Program-made: the position numbers and the translations under genes
Assembly (NCBI GenBank): GCA_907165065.1
Contig: OU015524.1
Coordinates: forward strand, 58,631,295-58,695,294
Length of the DNA stretch: 64,000 bases
DNA from: Caprimulgus europaeus
Taxonomy: Eukaryota; Chordata; Aves; Caprimulgiformes; Caprimulgidae
Reading direction: 5' to 3'
Part shown: piece by piece, positions 38,229 through 49,050 of the stretch
How the letters are laid out: each line of letters begins with the position of its first letter
How positions within the stretch are numbered: position 1 is the first letter of the stretch
The notes under the pieces: model-generated
What the model saw: the letters and a program-made list of their open reading frames with translations, nothing else
Databases searched by the model: none
What the model was told of the DNA's origin: nothing

Positions 38229-40225
38229 ATCACAGAATCACAGAATCACAGGGATTGGAAGGGACCTCTGGAGATCATCTAGTCCAACCCCCTTGCCAAA
38301 ACAGGTTCACCCAGAGCAAGTTGCACAGGAAAGCATCCAGGCAGGTCTTGAATATCTATAGAGAAGGAGACTCCACAGCCTCTCTGGGCAGCCTGTTCCA
38401 GTGCTCTGGCACCCTCACTGTAAAGTTTTTCCTCATGTTTAAGCAAAACCTCCTCTGTTCCAGTTTGTGCCCATTGCCCCTTGTCCTATCACTGGCCACC
38501 ACTGAAAAGAGTCTGGCCCCATCCTCTTGACACCTGCCCTCTACATAATTATAAACATTAATAAGGTCCCCTCTCAGTCTTCTCTTTTCTAGGCTAAACA
38601 GACCCAGCTCTCTCAGCCTTTCCTCATAAGAAAGTTGCTCCAGCCCCTTAATCATCTTACTAGCCCTCTGCTGGACTCTCTCCAGAAGTTCTGTATCTCT
38701 CTTGAACTGGGGAGCCCAGAACTGGACACAGTACTCCAGATGTGGCCTCACCAGGGCAGAGCAGAGAGGGAAGATCACCTCCCTCGACCTGCTGGTCACA
38801 CTCTTCTTAATGCACCCCAGGAGACCATTGGCCTTCTTGGCCACAAGGGCACATTGTTGGCTCATGGTCAACTGGTCATCCACCAGTACTCCCAGGTCCT
38901 TCTCTGTAGGACTGCTTTCCAGCAGGTCAATCCCCAAACTGTACTGGTGTCTGGGGTTATTCCTCCCCAGATGCAGGACCCTACACTTGCCCTTATTGAA
39001 CCTCATCAGGTTCCTTCCCGCCCAACTCTCCAGCCTGGCCAGATCTCACTGGATGGCAGCACAGCCTTCTGGTGTGTCAGCCACTCCTCCCAACTTCATA
39101 TCAGCAGCAAACTTGCTGAGGGTACACTCAGTCCCTTCTGAGTTCACTGATGAACATATTCAATAGGACTGGACCAAGTACTGACCCTTGAGGAACACCA
39201 CTAACCACAGGCCTCCAACTGGACTCTGCACCACTGATCAAAACCCTTTGAGCTCTGCCATTGAGCCAGTTCTTCACCCACCTCACCGTCCTCTCATCTA
39301 ATCAACACTTCCTAAGCTTACCTATGAGGATGCTATGGGAGACAGTGTCAAAAGCCTTGCTGAAATCAAGGCAGACAACATCGGCTGCTCTCTCCTCATA
39401 CACCCAGCCAGTCATGCCATCATAGAAGGCTATCAGATTGGTCAGACATGGTTTCCCCTTAGTGAATCCATGTTGACTATTCCCAGTAACCTTTTCCTCT
39501 ACGTGTTTAGAGATGGCCTCTAGAATGAGCTGTTCCAACACCTTTCCAGGGCTGAAGATGAGGCTGACTGGCCTGTAGCTGCCTGGATCCTCCTTCTTGC
39601 CCTTTTTGAAGACTGGAGTAATACTGGCTTCTCTCCAGTCCTTGGGCACCTCTCCTGTTCTCCATGACCTTTCAAAGATGATAGAGAGTGGTTCTCCAGT
39701 AACATCCACCAGGTCCCTCAGCACTTGAGGGTGCATCCCATCAGGGCCCATAGATTTGTGGGTGTCAAGTTTGGGTAAATGGTCTATAACCCAATCCTCC
39801 TTAACCAAGGGAAAGTCTTCCTCTCTCCAGACCTCCTCTCTTACCTCCAGGGCCTGGGATTCCTGGGGGCTGTCAGTAAACACTGAAGCAAAGAAGTCAT
39901 TCATCAGCTCTGTCTTTTCTGCATCCTCTGTCACCACGTCATTCAGCAGCAGCCCCACACTTCCCCTAGTCTTCCTTTTGCTGCTGAGGTACTTGAAGAA
40001 ACCCTTCTTATTGTCCTTGACATTCCTAGCTAGTTTTAATTCCAAGCAGGCCTTGGCCTTCTTGTTGCATCCCTGCATACTCTGACAACGTCCCTGTATT
40101 CCTTCCAAGTGGCCAGTCCCTTTTTCCACATTTTATAGACTTCCTTCTTTTGACTGAGCTTTTCCAGAAGTTCCTTGTTCTGTAGTAGGTTCCAGCTGCT
40201 GGCTTTTTGTCCATTTTGCATACCA
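38229..40225 (-). mobile_element. CR1 LINE, antisense, about 2 kb, 5'-truncated
   Basis: The longest mobile element in the window. On the minus strand it runs from the linker before the reverse transcriptase (near 40225) to the 3' terminus at 38229, where the plus strand shows two and a half copies of the octamer (cacagaatcacagaat). It therefore lacks the 5' UTR, ORF1 and endonuclease, as expected from incomplete target-primed reverse transcription. The 3' UTR class (ctggagatcatctagtccaa on the plus strand) matches the copies at 14899 and 29486. It lies antisense to TULP4. Confidence 0.95.
38356..40129 (-). pseudogene. Broken CR1 reverse transcriptase (ORF2 remnant)
   Basis: Reverse transcriptase of the 2 kb CR1, split over at least two frames. 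The first open part (40129-39302, about 275 codons) holds PDGMHPQVLRDL, GSYRPVSL, QHGFTKGKPCLTNL and motif A VVCLDFSKAFDTVSH, then stops at GKLRKC. Reading past that stop gives motif B ([13 protein letters not shown]) before a frame change near 39150. The last part (39006-38356, about 216 codons) carries [18 protein letters not shown] and [16 protein letters not shown]. The motif C catalytic pair is altered: the plus-strand complement near 39110 reads FAAD where FADD is expected. The stop, frameshift and active-site loss all show it is non-functional. Confidence 0.92.
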
Positions 40226-41379
40226 CTTCAAACATGAATTGAAACCTGACACAAGCTTAAAAAAACCCACAACTCTCTTCCACATCTAAAGAAAACTGAG
40301 GCGTGTTGTTAATTCAGTCAACCTTGTATAGAAGGGCAACTCTTTTCACTTAAAAATCTAGTTGTGATAGGATGCTTTCTTGAAAAATGTCTCAAGAGTC
40401 AAGAAAGAATATAGAAATGTGTGTGCCTGGAAATATGCAAGTCAAAATTAGTCCAGGTGTAATTCCTGGGGCATATAATAATCAGTCTTTCTCTGATTTG
40501 CCAGAAGGCTTTCAAATAACATTATCTTAGCCCGGGCAATTGCTTCCGTCCCCACGTGTCCAGAGTAGTTGTATATCTTGAGATCTTGGCTTTGAGACTA
40601 CTTACACTTTTGACTTCTGTAATGGCATGCAAGGCTGTCGTTCAGCTATGCTGAAGTATTTTAGAGAAAAATAAAGCCAGTTCAGTTTGAATCTTCAGGT
40701 TTTAGTATTTCAATATTTATTAAATAGATTTGTCACCAAGATCTCCAGTATATTTACTTTGTCTTTTCATTTCAGGGCTTTGTAGTAGCTACCTAGAGCC
40801 TATGGACTTTTTAAGAGAGAGGAGGAAAGTGTTTAAAGGTCTCAAAAGAGAATTTCACTGTTGTGTATATATGCAGTTAGCTGCATGGTCTATCATCCAT
40901 GTCTGGGGCTGGTAATTCCTCATGTCCAAAGGAAAGAAAAACTCTTCTCAGTTTTTTTCAGACAAAAAGGCAGTCAAAAAAACCTTAGTGCTTTCCCCCT
41001 GAGCTTGTGTGTGAATTGTGGTGATGTCTCTTTTGGTGCCAGTTCAAGAAATCATTTTACAGTGGTTGAATTTTTAATGGAAATAAAAAGTATTCAGCAG
41101 GAGAGCAGCTGTCTCCCTCTCTCTGTTTCTCTCTCTCTCTGCATTTCGAGGTAAAAAGAAGGAAAGCCAGAAATATCACACTGAGAAAAATCAAACTTTT
41201 ACTTTTTAATATATCCTGAGAGGTGGCTGCCTCACTGTCTCCTGCTTTCTGATGAAGAAAGAGTAAAAAAGAAGAGTATAAGGAATGCAAAATGCTAATA
41301 TGACAACTAAATGGACTGTAAAATGTTCTAACTCAGCCTTTGCAAAACTAGCATTTTTTTTGTTAGGCTCATGAATGAA

Positions 41380-41798
41380 AATCATAGAATCATAGAATAG
41401 TTTGGTTGGAAAAGACCATTACAATCATCTAGTCCAACCAAAAACCCAGCATTGCCAAGTTCACCACTAAACCATGTCCCCAAGTACCACATCTACATGT
41501 CCTTTACATACCTCCAGGGATGGTGACTCCACTGCTTCCCTGGGCAGCCTGTTCCAATACTTGACAACCCTTTCAGTGAAGAATTTTTTCCTAATATCCA
41601 ACCTAAACCTCCCCTGGCCCAACTTAAGGCAGTTCCCTCTTGTCCTATCACTTTTTATTTGGGAGAAGAGACCAACACCCACCTCACTACAACATTATTT
41701 CAGGTAGCTGTAGAGAGCAAAAAGGTCTCCCCTCAGGCTCCTCTTCTCCAGGCTAAACAATCCCAGTTCCTTCAGCCACTCCTCATAAGTTTGATCCA
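41380..41798 (-). mobile_element. CR1 LINE 3' fragment, antisense, about 420 bp
   Basis: The plus strand begins with the octamer terminus atcatagaatcatagaatag, then tttggttggaaaagaccatt, and proceeds through the reverse complement of the 3' UTR and ORF2 end ([16 protein letters not shown] on the minus strand) to cagccactcctcataagt. It is the same subfamily type as the copy at 23341. It is 5'-truncated near 41798. Confidence 0.93.
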
Positions 41799-42489
41799 TC
41801 ATTTTGTATATTAATGAGTTTATAGTTTGGTTAATCTTGGATCAACAAAATAGATTCATCTCTATTAATATGATGGCATTATGGTGACGTCTTTGAAGGC
41901 TGTTCTTATCACGAATACTAATGTTTGTCCAGAGGACTAAATCAGGGCAAACAGAACTAGCTCAGCTTCCTTGAACCGCTCAGCATCTTCTGACAGTGCA
42001 AACACAATTGGCTTTATTAGCATTTTTGCAGAACATAATTTCTAAGGTACAGTGCTGACATTTTCCTTTGAAGGGAGATGAAGGGGGAGACTGAAGGAAA
42101 AAGCATAGAGATAAGTCTAAACTTTGAACAGAGGAATATCAGTGAAACAAAATGTTGGATGAAGCAGCTGCAAATGCGGAAGTACGCAGGTTAAGCTATT
42201 TGTGGCAGAGCTGTATGCCAAGCAGAAAAGGTACCATAAAGGCAAAGAGTAAAACAAAATACTGAAAGAGCAATGTTTGCGAAGTGGGTAGGTGGAAGAG
42301 GAATCCTTCAAACTTTGGAACTACAACCCTTGAGAATCTTAAAAACCAAAAGTTTTTGTGAAATAATTCATGGCTTACTTGATCACGAGGTGCTGATAAA
42401 ATTTGTGCCCTGGACTGCTGCTTCACTGTTAAGAAACTCCTCACTGAGACTGAGGAAAATAAAAGGAAGTCCTGCAACAGGTTAGTTTG

Positions 42490-43115
42490 AAATGCGCTTG
42501 TCTGACTGGTACATCCAAAAATTGTGAAGGATCTTGAATATGAGCTAACTCAGCTGCTAGCAGAAATAATCACATCTCTGTCCTAAGTCTTGAAGGGTAG
42601 TAAATAAATTTAGAAAAGGGTTTAGGAACATTAAGAAATATGCAAATAAGGTTTACATCTGCACCTTGCAACTGATTAAAGCAAAAATTGAACATGTAAT
42701 CACAAAACACCCGTAAACTGGTCTGAAAAGACCTAGGCTGGACGTTTCTTCCAGAGGGAGATCATGAGTCACCAGTCTCTCAGAAGTCTTTGCATGTGTA
42801 ATTGAAAGTAGTGGCTAGAAAAAAGTAGCCAAAGTGGTGTATTTAGTTCTGAAAAAGTCCACAAGTTCCAATGCAAATAGGCCCCAATGCAAATAGGCCC
42901 CCGTTAGGATTTCCTGACAGAAATACCTGCGTGGGCACTTTGACATAGTGGGGATATATCCTGTGCATTAATGATTTGGCAGGTATAGAAACCTGAGCAA
43001 AGTATGACAATACACATTTTACTTACTGTGTTTGGATGGATTGACAGTGCAGGGAGAACAACTAGGAATCAGTCCACAAAGGGGAAGACTAAGTAGTCAT
43101 TTTGCATTATAAAAA
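42490..43115 (+). mobile_element. Possible ancient CR1/L3-like LINE relic, sense
   Basis: tacatccaaaaattgtgaag and gatcttgaatatgagctaac, at about 42510-42560, translate to HPKIVKDLEYELTQLL, resembling the HPxVLxxL segment of CR1 reverse transcriptases. At about 42955-43020, tgtgcattaatgatttggca is in the right order to be the motif before the catalytic FADD. The distance between them is roughly 400 bp, shorter than in an intact element. Stops and indels are many. It could instead be chance similarity in unique sequence. Confidence 0.45.
42868..42899 (+). repeat. Two exact 16-bp tandem units with octamer motifs
   Basis: ccaatgcaaataggcc is repeated exactly, with no spacer, at 42868-42883 and 42884-42899. 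Each copy contains ATGCAAAT, the canonical octamer bound by POU-domain (Oct) factors, at 42871-42878 and 42887-42894. The motif match is exact; any binding is inference. Confidence 0.85.
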
Positions 43116-44458
43116 CGGAGAGAGTGGGTTTGCTTTTATGTCACTTACATTTTATTTTAAAATACTACTATTTAAAATATTTACTGTTGTAAGATAACAA
43201 CATTTACAGATTACATACAGTTATTTGCATTACTTAGGGCTGTAGAAGGCTTGAGTATTTCATGTCCAGTAAGGCTCAAGTTTCTTGGACTGGTCCAGTA
43301 GGCATCTTCTAGGACACATCTAACTTTTTAATATGATAAGTCACTTCCTGGAAAAACTTTGTGTGATCACTGTGTTCCTCCACTTGCCACCTATCCTATG
43401 GGAGAAGGAAGAGATATAACTCAAGAAATTGCTCAGTGGAGTTACTAACAACTTAGCCACGGCTTAGGGAAGATTAGAGCACCTGGGATTTCATGACAGA
43501 TGACGTTAATTTTGAGAATGTTTCAGTGTATCCAGGAATTTAAGTGCAATCTGTGAATGCACCTTGTATAGTCCTACAAGGCAAATTCTGTCTTTCTGTG
43601 AAAATTTTGGTTTTAAAATAATCAAATTATACTGGGATGGAGTTTATTAGATTCATTTTTAATGTTGTTTTAATTAGTGGAGTCTGTGAGTTGTTTTGCT
43701 TCCTTCAGTTGTCAGATATACATTCTTTGTAAAAAGTCAGAGATGTTCGTTTAAAAATCCTGGGCCAACAGGAGTAAAGCAGATGTTCCTTTTCCAACCT
43801 TCCAGCATCAGGATACTGGAATCTCTCATTTTAAAAGTGCTATCCTGAAGTAGCCTCCAATAGCTTTCTATTTCTCTTCTCTCTATAGCGAGTCCAGCTT
43901 CTAATACTTCAACTTGAGCTTCAGTCAAAGGCTCAGCTGTTGCCCTGATACAGAATGACAGCCCCTGTTCTGAAATGTATTGAACAGATTTCCTGGGAGT
44001 TTTGTTTAACCAGCAACTTTAGAAACCTTCAGTCTTAGTACTAAATGTCATGAAGGGAGCATCTTAGTTTGTCAATATTTTTCTGTAGCAGTATTGACTG
44101 TTCAATTTGCACAACCAAAACATGAAATGGGAAATAATTCTGTCTTTTACCCCTCATATATACATCAAGTCATTGAATAACTTATTGCTGAGATTGGATT
44201 ATCCTCAGTTGTTTTAAAAGTCAAAGTGACTGTAGTTCTGGAAAGCTTCTTTGACAATGAGGACAGGTAGAGATGCCAGAATGGACAGTGGCTAGGTTCC
44301 CTGCAGATGTAAGTGTCCTATTGAAAAGTGTGGGACCTGAGCATGGTGTGAATGATATGGAGTGAGGGGTTGTCCTGGTTTCACTAGGGTAGGGATAATT
44401 TTCTTCTTAGTAGCTAGAATAGTGCTATGTTTTAGTTTCGGTATGAGATTTGGTATTA

Positions 44459-45451
44459 TGTTGGGTTTGTGTGTGTGGGGGCAGGGGGGTTGTTTTTGGT
44501 AGTGGGGGTAGGGGCCACCTTGCGAGAGTGAAAAGCTTCCAAGGCAGAGACCCCCCAGCTCAGGCTGGGCCAATGAGCACTAGAGAAACACCTCTGTGAA
44601 TCAATATTGGTGAGTGGAAGGACTATCTTGAAAAGAAGAAGGTGGAGAGAACCTGGAGGAGAGGCCCTTGACCTGAACAAAAGATGACCCTCGGCCTATA
44701 TAAAGAAAGAGCTGTTGCCAGGAGGAAGGAGGAACAGGGGGAGGACAGAGAACTTCAGACACCCAGTTCAATCACATGGAGTAGGAGAAGGTAAATGAGG
44801 TCCCTGCAGCCCATGGAAGTTCAACAGCGGAGCAGATACCCACGTGTAGGCCATGGAGGACTCCACGCTGGAGCAGAAAAACTGAGCCTGAGAGTGAGTG
44901 TGACTGAGTTGAGACCCCAAGCATCACTCCATGCCAGAGCGGGGGTGGACCCCCAGAGTGCAGGGTGATTCTGCAGCCTGTGGACATCCCCATGCTGGAG
45001 CCGGGAGCTGAGCCCGAAGAGGTTCATGACTCCATGGGAAACTTGCTCTGGACCATCTTGTTCCTGGACTTTTCATTGCTGGGAAGAGCAGCAGAGGTGA
45101 AGTGAGTGCAACCCCCATTCCCTGTGCTGCTGGGAGGGGAAGGTAGAAAAATCAGGAGCAAAGTGATTTGAGCCCGGGAAGAAGGGAGGGGTGGAGGGAA
45201 GGTGTTCTAAGATGTGGTTGTTATGTCTCATTGTGTTACTCAGATGAATGGCAATGAATTACATTTATTTTTCTTCCCCAAGTTGAGTCTGTTTTGCCCA
45301 TGACCATAACTGGTGAGTGAGCTGTCCCTGTCCTTCATCCTAATCTGTGCCCCTTTGTTGTGATTCCCGTCCCATCTCACTGGGTGGAAGTGGGGGGAGG
45401 TGGTGGGGTGAGTGCAGGACCACATGGTCGTACTGTGGTTAAACCACCACA
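44459..45451 (+). mobile_element. Inner avian ERV solo LTR (993 bp), inserted into the outer LTR
   Basis: A different LTR family lies inside the first. It begins TGTTGGGTTTGTGTG at 44459, ends GTTAAACCACCACA at 45451, and includes ttttggtagtgggggtaggg, a TATATAAA box at 44697-44704, repeated catgccagagc/ccacgctggagc-type units, ccccaagttgagtctgtttt and a decayed polyadenylation motif AATGAA at 45253-45258 where AATAAA would be expected. It is flanked by ggtatta (44452-44458) and ggtatga (45452-45458), a plausible target-site duplication with one substitution. Both ends fit TG...CA. No gag, pol or env remnants remain, so it is a solo LTR. Confidence 0.83.
44697..44704 (+). promoter_or_regulatory. 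TATA box of the inner LTR
   Basis: TATATAAA preceded by ctcggcc and followed by gaaagagctgttgcc, in the sense orientation of TULP4. It is the most promoter-like motif of the inner LTR. Activity is unknown. Confidence 0.5.
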
Positions 45452-45642
45452 GGTATGAAAACAACGTTGAAATACTCTGATGTTTTAGTTGTTTCTAAGA
45501 AATCAAGGACTTTTCAACTTCTTATGTTTTGCTAGTGTGCAACTAGCTAGAAGGACTTGAACAAGCTGGATAGGAGCATTGCAAGAGCAACAGACCCAAA
45601 TTGGCCAAAAGGATATTCCATATCCTGTCATATCATGTTCTT

Positions 45643-45650
45643 TATATAAA
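45643..45650 (+). promoter_or_regulatory. TATA box of the outer LTR
   Basis: TATATAAA inside the outer LTR, preceded by ggatattccatatcctgtca and followed by the putative R region. It is positioned as in related avian LTRs and oriented in the TULP4 sense. Activity is unknown. Confidence 0.55.
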
Positions 45651-45798
45651 TGAGGGCTGGCTGGAAGGCTGGGCTCTTGCTTTTTCAGGATTGCTGTTTC
45701 AGGATCTCTCTCCTCCTCTGGGTTCACTATCCAGGAACGAGCTAGGACATGGTTGGTGGGTGGTGAGCAATTGCATTGTGCATCGTTTGTATATTCTA

Positions 45799-45851
45799 TC
45801 ATTACTATTATTATTGTTGTTGTTGTTGTTTAGTATTATCATTATTATTTC
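45799..45851 (+). repeat. Imperfect (ATT/GTT)n trinucleotide array
   Basis: A run of attattatt, then five gttgtt-type triplets, then attatcattattattt, inside the outer LTR. This family normally has an ATT-rich segment here, so it is probably an expansion of an LTR-borne simple repeat. Confidence 0.75.
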
Positions 45852-45865
45852 CTTTTATTTCAATG

Positions 45866-45871
45866 ATTAAA
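45866..45871 (+). terminator. ATTAAA polyadenylation motif in the outer LTR
   Basis: ATTAAA followed within 30 bases by tttttacctcaacc. This is the expected poly(A) signal position of this LTR family, downstream of the TATA box at 45643. It lies in sense inside a 21.5 kb intron, so it could in principle end TULP4 transcripts prematurely. Confidence 0.45.
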
Positions 45872-47182
45872 TGGTTTTTACCTCAACCTTTAAGTATCCT
45901 TACCCTTACCACTCCAATTCTCTCCCCATGTCACAGGGCAGGGGAGGAAGGGTGAGTGAGCAGCTGTGTGGTTTTCAGTGTCCTGCTGGATTAAACCATG
46001 ACAGTCTCACAGCACAGCTTCATTGACTTAAGTCTGTAAATCTTAACGATTTAATTTTCTCAGCTACTGCATATAATCAGGTATGGTGAGATGGCAGGAT
46101 CTCTACCTTTCCTCCTGGGCTGCTATATTCAAATTGACATAAAGCTTGAGCATTCTTACTATTGATGAGTTAAATTTACTTACATTAAACTAAATTAAAT
46201 AGCAAAAAAAAGGTTTTTGTGCAAAAATAACATCATTGTTAGTAAATGATAGTTCTCTTACAAAGTAGTGGGCTTCCTGAACTGGACCTTTGGTGCACTA
46301 GCTCTTTGGTAACTCCTTTGTAGCTCTGTTGATTTTGGTGCTGCCAAACCACGTTCTGCTAAGTACTGTAGCTGGTCCAGAGGCATTATGGCATCGCAAG
46401 TAGCAACAGTTCAGCACAACAGATCCACATGTCGCAAAGTCACTGAGCAGGTTTGAGTTGTTTCTCTTGGACTGAATTTTTAGCTTCTTGGCTGTTCTAG
46501 TATTCATTTCTTCACGTGATTAATATGTCAGAGCAGAATACCCCATCTTTTGATTATGATTATTATTTTAGGAATTTTAGACTGCTAATTGAGAGTCTTT
46601 GAAATCTTGGGCATTTAAGGGGATTGCAGTCTTGAATTATGGTTTCATGGATAACGGTTTAAAAACTATTTTTAGATGAAAAGCCTTTAGATAGAAAACC
46701 TTTTTATTTACCAAAACTAGCTTGTGAAACTTGTCACAAGTTGCCACAGAACTAAGAGGTCAGCAGATTTCAGAGAAGGGTGTTTTTCAAGTACTTGAAT
46801 TTATTATAATAAATAGAAATCACTACAAGCTTGGATTTTGTGAGGAACTTGGACACTTGCGTTTCAGGACTGAACTCAACTTTAAGCTCTTGATATGCTT
46901 AGAAAACTGTGAATTACCCCAGTGCTGTTTATCACAGTTTTCCCTTCAAATTATGCAGCATCAGGACAACATTGGAGACTGCCTTGCATATCTATGACCT
47001 TTAATCAGCCACAGCTTCACTGTAGTGCAGCAGGATTCATTATGTTTTATAAGTTTTGTAAAGAAATAATGTATTTAGATTGTGTAACTGACTCACACTT
47101 TGAATGTATTGAGTAATTTTAGGTATTTTAATATCAGATTATGCATAATTCTACAAATACAATTTTCCAAGTCATAATGCCT

Positions 47183-47214
47183 GTAAAAACAGTTGAAATA
47201 ATGAACAGTATGAA
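47183..47214 (+). repeat. Dispersed 32-bp repeat, copy 1
   Basis: The sequence gtaaaaacagttgaaataat followed by gaacagtatgaa recurs about 1 kb away at 48220-48251 with a single mismatch. It is not simple sequence and not part of a family I recognise. Flanks show weak further similarity (about half of positions over 10 bp each side). Confidence 0.75.
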
Positions 47215-48219
47215 GGAGATGAGACCAGAGAAGCGTAGAACAAGAGGTCAAAGAACCACTTCAAAATAAGTACTTGGGATTTTTTTAATTACTATTATTA
47301 TTGTTTAGCTTTTGTATTCAACAGTTAACAAGCCACAATAACTTCTTCATTACCTGTTTCCAACATTCCCACGGACCTCCTAGATCTTCAAATACCTGAA
47401 AAATACGAATTTAGGCAGTTAAAATAGAGCCTTTTCATTTCTCCATTGGATCCTTCAGGTGTACCCTGTGGCTCAACCTTTTTTCTGAAGGTCAAGAGAG
47501 TTTTATTCATCTGACATAAGTAGCTTGAGTGTGGCATTTATAACTTGAGTAATGTTATGGATGATAACGCCATTAGACATTTTTACAGCTTCAGCAGGAG
47601 TTCAGCCAGCAGGACTATCAGCCTGATAAATGCTTTCATCTTAAAGGTTGTATTGCTACAATAACCCCGAAATTTAAAGCTGTTCCTTGAAACCTATAAC
47701 CTGGCTAAAGAGATTAAGAGTGCACTCTGACATTTCTAGGTTGCTAAAGAGCTCTCTGAGGTTCCAGTGCAAGAATTAGGATGCCCACGTGCAGCTGTTC
47801 TGATCTGAACTGGAAATTACTGTAGAACTTTGTAATTTTAAATGAATTGGGGCAGTGCTACTCAAAAGAATTAGTTTTAGATTGAGATGAGACTGAACTC
47901 TGGGTGATGAGTCATATCATTTTATTCCTACCCAATTATAAAGGATTTCTACAGAATTTTAGGAGGCAGAACTCTCCTACTGCTATTTTCAGAAACAGTA
48001 GAGAGTTTCACCTCCTCTGTCTGAGCATTTTGCTTTTATAAAACTCCTAGGAGACTGGTAATAAACTAATCTATAGAGTAGATTGAAAGTAGTGTGAGAA
48101 GGTAGCAATGACAACCAGTAGGATTTTGGCTTTGTAGAAGTTTGTTTTGTAGACGTCTGAACAAGAGTGGTTACGTTCTGGATGTAGGGAGTGAAAGTGG
48201 TTGTGCACTGATTACGCAC

Positions 48220-48251
48220 GTAAAAACAGTTGAAATAATGAACAGTGTGAA
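48220..48251 (+). repeat. Dispersed 32-bp repeat, copy 2
   Basis: Second copy of the 32-bp sequence (gtaaaaacagttgaaataat followed by gaacagtgtgaa), in the same orientation as the first at 47183. It differs from it by one base. Confidence 0.75.
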
Positions 48252-48794
48252 ACGAAATGGCATGATACAGGTGGAGGGATAGAATAAAGGACATGAGGGA
48301 AGGGAGTGTGACATGAACAAAGCTCAAGTTCTTGTTTTTATATCTAAGAATAGTAATCTGAGGCTCGTAGCAAACTTCAGCCACTGTTTTAACCATCAGA
48401 TATTTAACACAAAAATATTGGTAACATGTAGTGATTACAGTTAAGGAAGCCAGATACTCGTTTTTTATTGCTTCTGTTAATGTGAAATAACTCCACTGAT
48501 TTTCTTATGATTTATTTAATTCACTGAAGTTCTTCTGTTAAACCACTGGTCTAGTTTACAACCTTCTGTTTCCTGATCATCACCTTGATCATAGGAAAAA
48601 ATTTAGCACTTCTTATTTTTGACTGAAGCCTTTGAAGTCATGCTTCCTTTCTGAAACTTTCAAAAGTGGAACCATAACAATTGCTTCCTAGGTGAGTAGT
48701 ATTGTATAAATCTGATATAATACACAGCCTGAATGCTGCAAGTCTGGCATGACATCTCAGAAGGAAGGTAGAAAGTAAGACCTCTGACAGCAGA

Positions 48795-49050
48795 GGTCAA
48801 CAAGGATGATTGGAGACTTTGAACAAAGGCTGTACAGGGAGATGCTAAGTAGGCTATGATCCTTCAGCTTGGAAAAGAGATGACTAAGGGGTTAGATAAT
48901 AGAGGTCTATAAAGCTATGGCCAACACTGAGAATGTAAGTAGGGAATAATTATTCTGTATTTCTTTTAGTGTTAAGAGGTAAAGGTTAGCAAGTGAGATC
49001 ATCAGTTATCAAAGAAGAGGGAGTCTTTTTTGCCAGAAGGTACATGAGTG
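48795..49050 (+). mobile_element. Ancient CR1/L3-like LINE 3' relic, sense
   Basis: The run gatccttcagcttggaaaag, agatgactaaggggttagat, aatagaggtctataaagc corresponds to the 3' region of old amniote CR1/L3 elements (cagcttggagaagagacgactaag...gatatgatagaggtctataaa). Upstream, caaggatgattggagacttt fits the preceding part. The remainder to about 49050 decays. It is clearly older than the CR1 copies with intact octamers. Confidence 0.7.

Larger units (their letters stand above)
44371..46003 (+). mobile_element. Avian ERV solo LTR interrupted by a second LTR (outer element)
   Basis: The outer LTR starts TGTCCTGGTTTCACTAGG at 44371 and ends TTAAACCATGACA at 46003, the terminal sequences of a common avian endogenous-retrovirus LTR family as I know it. 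Its body is split: 44371-44458 on the left and 45452-46003 on the right, together about 640 bp, the expected length. The right part carries gatgttttagttgtttctaag, ggccaaaaggatattccata, a TATATAAA box at 45643-45650, gcaattgcattgtgcatc and an ATTAAA signal at 45866-45871. No internal retroviral genes are present. No clear target-site duplication flanks the pair. Sense to TULP4. Confidence 0.85.

Noticed and set aside
44371..46003. Possible complete small endogenous retrovirus between two LTRs.
   Set aside because: The two LTR segments belong to different families arranged one inside the other, and no gag, pol or env sequence or primer-binding site lies between them.
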